Assembly: GCF_000499845.2 (NCBI RefSeq)
Contig: NC_023756.2
Location: forward strand, 44,466,291-44,530,290
Direction of reading: 5' to 3'
DNA length: 64,000 bases
From: Phaseolus vulgaris
Lineage: Eukaryota; Streptophyta; Magnoliopsida; Fabales; Fabaceae
The position numbers and the translations under genes were made by a program. Below the pieces are notes generated by a model that ran no database searches, had not been told where the DNA came from, and worked only from the letters and a program-made list of their open reading frames with translations. Numbering within the stretch: the first letter of the stretch is position 1; every line of letters begins with the position of its first letter. Shown piece by piece: positions 62,601 to 64,000 of this stretch.

Positions 62601-63819
62601 CCACCATCATACAAAATTTTGCTTCCTTTGATATATGTTTTTTGTCTTAGCCTCTCACATATGGCATCCAAGATATGCTCATCCAACAACGCAAAAATTC
62701 GAACCTGCAGCATATAAAAAACAATGTAAGATCCATTTAAGCTTGAAGTATGGGCAATGCACAAAATCACCCAATAAAACTCGACTGACTTAGCATAATG
62801 GGAACACTAAGGATCAAATTCTTGAGCATATGAACGTAGACGTTATAACACTCTGTCATGAACAAGTTTTAACATCAAGCTATAACTGACTACAAAGCTA
62901 TAGCCTGCCTCAAAAAAAGAAACATGCAAAATCTATGTAACCAGTGAATTGATGACAAGGAAACTACTGTACTAACTTTCTTAATAAATGTGAAGAGATG
63001 ACGTCTAATATCCCTTTGGAGATCTTCTGGCAAATTCTCCAGGAGCATTTCTTCATTCACCCCCTTTGTTGCAGCCCAGTTAAAACGTTCAGCTTGTCGC
63101 ACTCTCCTACATGACAGACCAATCAAATCATATAAGTGGAATGGAATATCTCTCACTTTATATCACCTAGACAAATCTTATGATTTCAATGCTTGAATTA
63201 AAGTGGCAAATTGTAAAACTGCTTTTAAGCATTTGCTCAAGGAAACATGAAATAGCCTCCAGTAGGGTGGCAATAATTAGTAGCTAGGATATTGATTCAG
63301 AGGAAGGAATTAAGTTTTTGGACGAAGTAAGGTTGGTAAATAGTCTCTTTTTAAGTTGTAGATAACCCTTTTCCATCAACACTCTTTTCCTAGAGATTGC
63401 CTGTGCATAATGCATTTTAGCAAAACAAAACATGCATTCAAGTGGAAGCACATTCAGACACACATAAACTAGAGATTCAAGAAATTTTAAATTATCCAGG
63501 TAAAAAAGAAAAACAAACTATCTTTGGTCTCTCAATAAAAGATTCTCTAATAGTTGTTGACTTGAGTGGATCAATTTTGACCTGTAAAGTAGTAGTATTT
63601 TCTTATTGAAGTTAATACATATATTGCCAAAAAAATTGGTGTTTTGGAAAGGAGTAGAGATATAACAAGACAAAATTTTAACCAATTTAACAACAAATAT
63701 GAACGCAAAACAAGCCTGACCGAAATGGGAAAGGATGATACCTTCGTAGATGGTCTGCTAAGCACCAATGGCTCATCCATTGCTCAACATCACGTTGTCT
63801 ATTTGACATCTCCTGCTTC
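59646..63819 (-). CDS. CNGC20-like: CNGC20-like channel, gene E, C-terminal exons 8-12 (partial at window edge)
   Basis: Exons 8-12 visible: 63742-63819, 62977-63106, 62458-62704, 61523-61685, 59646-59757; exons 1-7 lie beyond 64000. Lengths (78, 130, 247, 163, 112) and phases match the paralogs and all frames are open. Encodes the end of the C-linker, the CNBD and the IQ region. It is the most diverged copy. In exon 8 the common SHRRLPE is SHWCLAD and RLEMQLRG is KQEMSNRQ; its acceptor is TTAAAAG rather than a CAG form. The cassette is [16 protein letters not shown] ([16 protein letters not shown] in B and D). Exon 11 starts GCRKESIPRPK ([11 protein letters not shown] in D). The IQ region keeps [11 protein letters not shown] and the stop is TAA. 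Intron 11 holds two MITEs and intron 10 a TRIM fragment. It could be a functional, relaxed copy or an early pseudogene. Confidence 0.82.
59911..60406. mobile_element. Long MITE, about 496 bp, gene E intron 11
   Basis: Left end AATTACAAAAAAATTATTAAATAG and right end TTAATATTTTTCTTGTAATG form decayed terminal inverted repeats. The interior is strongly foldback (for example TTAGTTACTAATATTTTAG with AAAATATTAGTAACTAAA). It is the uninterrupted relative of the composite at 58 kb. Confidence 0.6.
61060..61443. mobile_element. CACTA-type MITE, 384 bp, gene E intron 11
   Basis: Left end CACTACAAGAAAATCATGAAATAGAAACC; right end, reverse-complemented, CACTAAAAAAAATCATGAAATAGAAACC. Flanked by GTA on both sides (a 3-bp target duplication). 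Ends only about 80 bp from the exon 11 boundary. No ORF. Confidence 0.82.
61735..61815 (-). mobile_element. TRIM-like LTR fragment, gene E intron 10
   Basis: AACTTTAAGTTTAACTTAATTTTATAAAATTGACTTATATAAGATG..CTACTTATACTATGAAATGTTCTTATT follows the TRIM LTR consensus in the minus orientation, at low similarity. No primer-binding site or second LTR. Confidence 0.5.
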
Positions 63820-63844
63820 CTTTTAAGAGAAAGTAAGAAGATCA

Positions 63845-63878
63845 TATATATATATATATGTATGTATATGTATGTATA
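63845..63878. repeat. (TA)n/(TG)n low-complexity run in gene E intron 7
   Basis: ATATATATATATATATGTATGTATATGTATGTAT lies just upstream of exon 8 (in transcription order), near its acceptor. Confidence 0.7.
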
Positions 63879-64000
63879 ACATGTTATTAACTATTTAACA
63901 CATAACAAGTGGCAAAGTTATTAGCCATAACCACTATAGGAAAACTACCAGGATATAATATTCATAAGGGCTCTTCTAGTTTAAAAGCATCAATTCAAAA

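Overview
The window is nuclear DNA from a flowering plant, most likely a papilionoid legume. It is AT-rich, its genes have many GT-AG introns, and it carries plant transposons: a Ty1/copia element, short TRIM elements primed by initiator Met tRNA, CACTA-type MITEs and a LINE tail. The legume assignment rests on the look of the short LTR elements (starting TGTTGGA..CCCACATTGACTAGAGATAAG, followed by TGGTATCAGAG) and is an inference. There is no bacterial-type gene, operon or CRISPR array.

The backbone is a head-to-tail array of five paralogous cyclic-nucleotide-gated channel genes (CNGC group IVa, CNGC19/20-like), all on the minus strand. They are called A to E by rising coordinate: A 1830-7627, B 14218-23483, C 29067-35946, D 39459-54403, and E 59646 to beyond 63819, cut by the window edge. 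I rebuilt the exons by matching splice junctions across paralogs. A to D each have 12 coding exons, the same phases throughout, and intact reading frames of 776, 767, 753 and 762 codons. E shows only its last five exons (8-12); they are open but diverged. Each protein has a variable N-terminal cytosolic region, six membrane segments with a pore loop (AGN-type filter, AGS in A), a C-linker, a cyclic-nucleotide-binding domain and a C-terminal IQ motif. From the family, they are expected to be calmodulin-regulated, calcium-permeable channels in signalling and immunity; that role is inferred from homology.

Layout: 1-1829, AT-rich flank with a TRIM LTR; gene A with a probable 5' UTR exon near 8749-8965; 8970-14217, AT-rich spacer with a 28-bp tandem repeat and a 5'-truncated LINE; gene B, with a degenerate antisense copia fragment, a probable solo LTR and a hairpin in its introns; 24440-29066, AT-rich spacer; gene C, with MITEs in its last two introns; 37000-39458, AT-rich spacer; gene D, expanded to 15 kb by a 4.7-kb copia element in intron 4, a solo LTR at the exon 8 donor and a tandem TRIM array in intron 1; 55560-59645, spacer with a GC-richer Ty3/gypsy remnant and nested MITEs; gene E.

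I found no wholly new system. The most interesting features are the changes among paralogs (selectivity filter, duplicated splice donor, GC donor, 5' UTR splice signals) and transposon insertions whose target-site duplications can be read directly, including one beside a splice donor and one MITE inside another with a related uninterrupted copy nearby.
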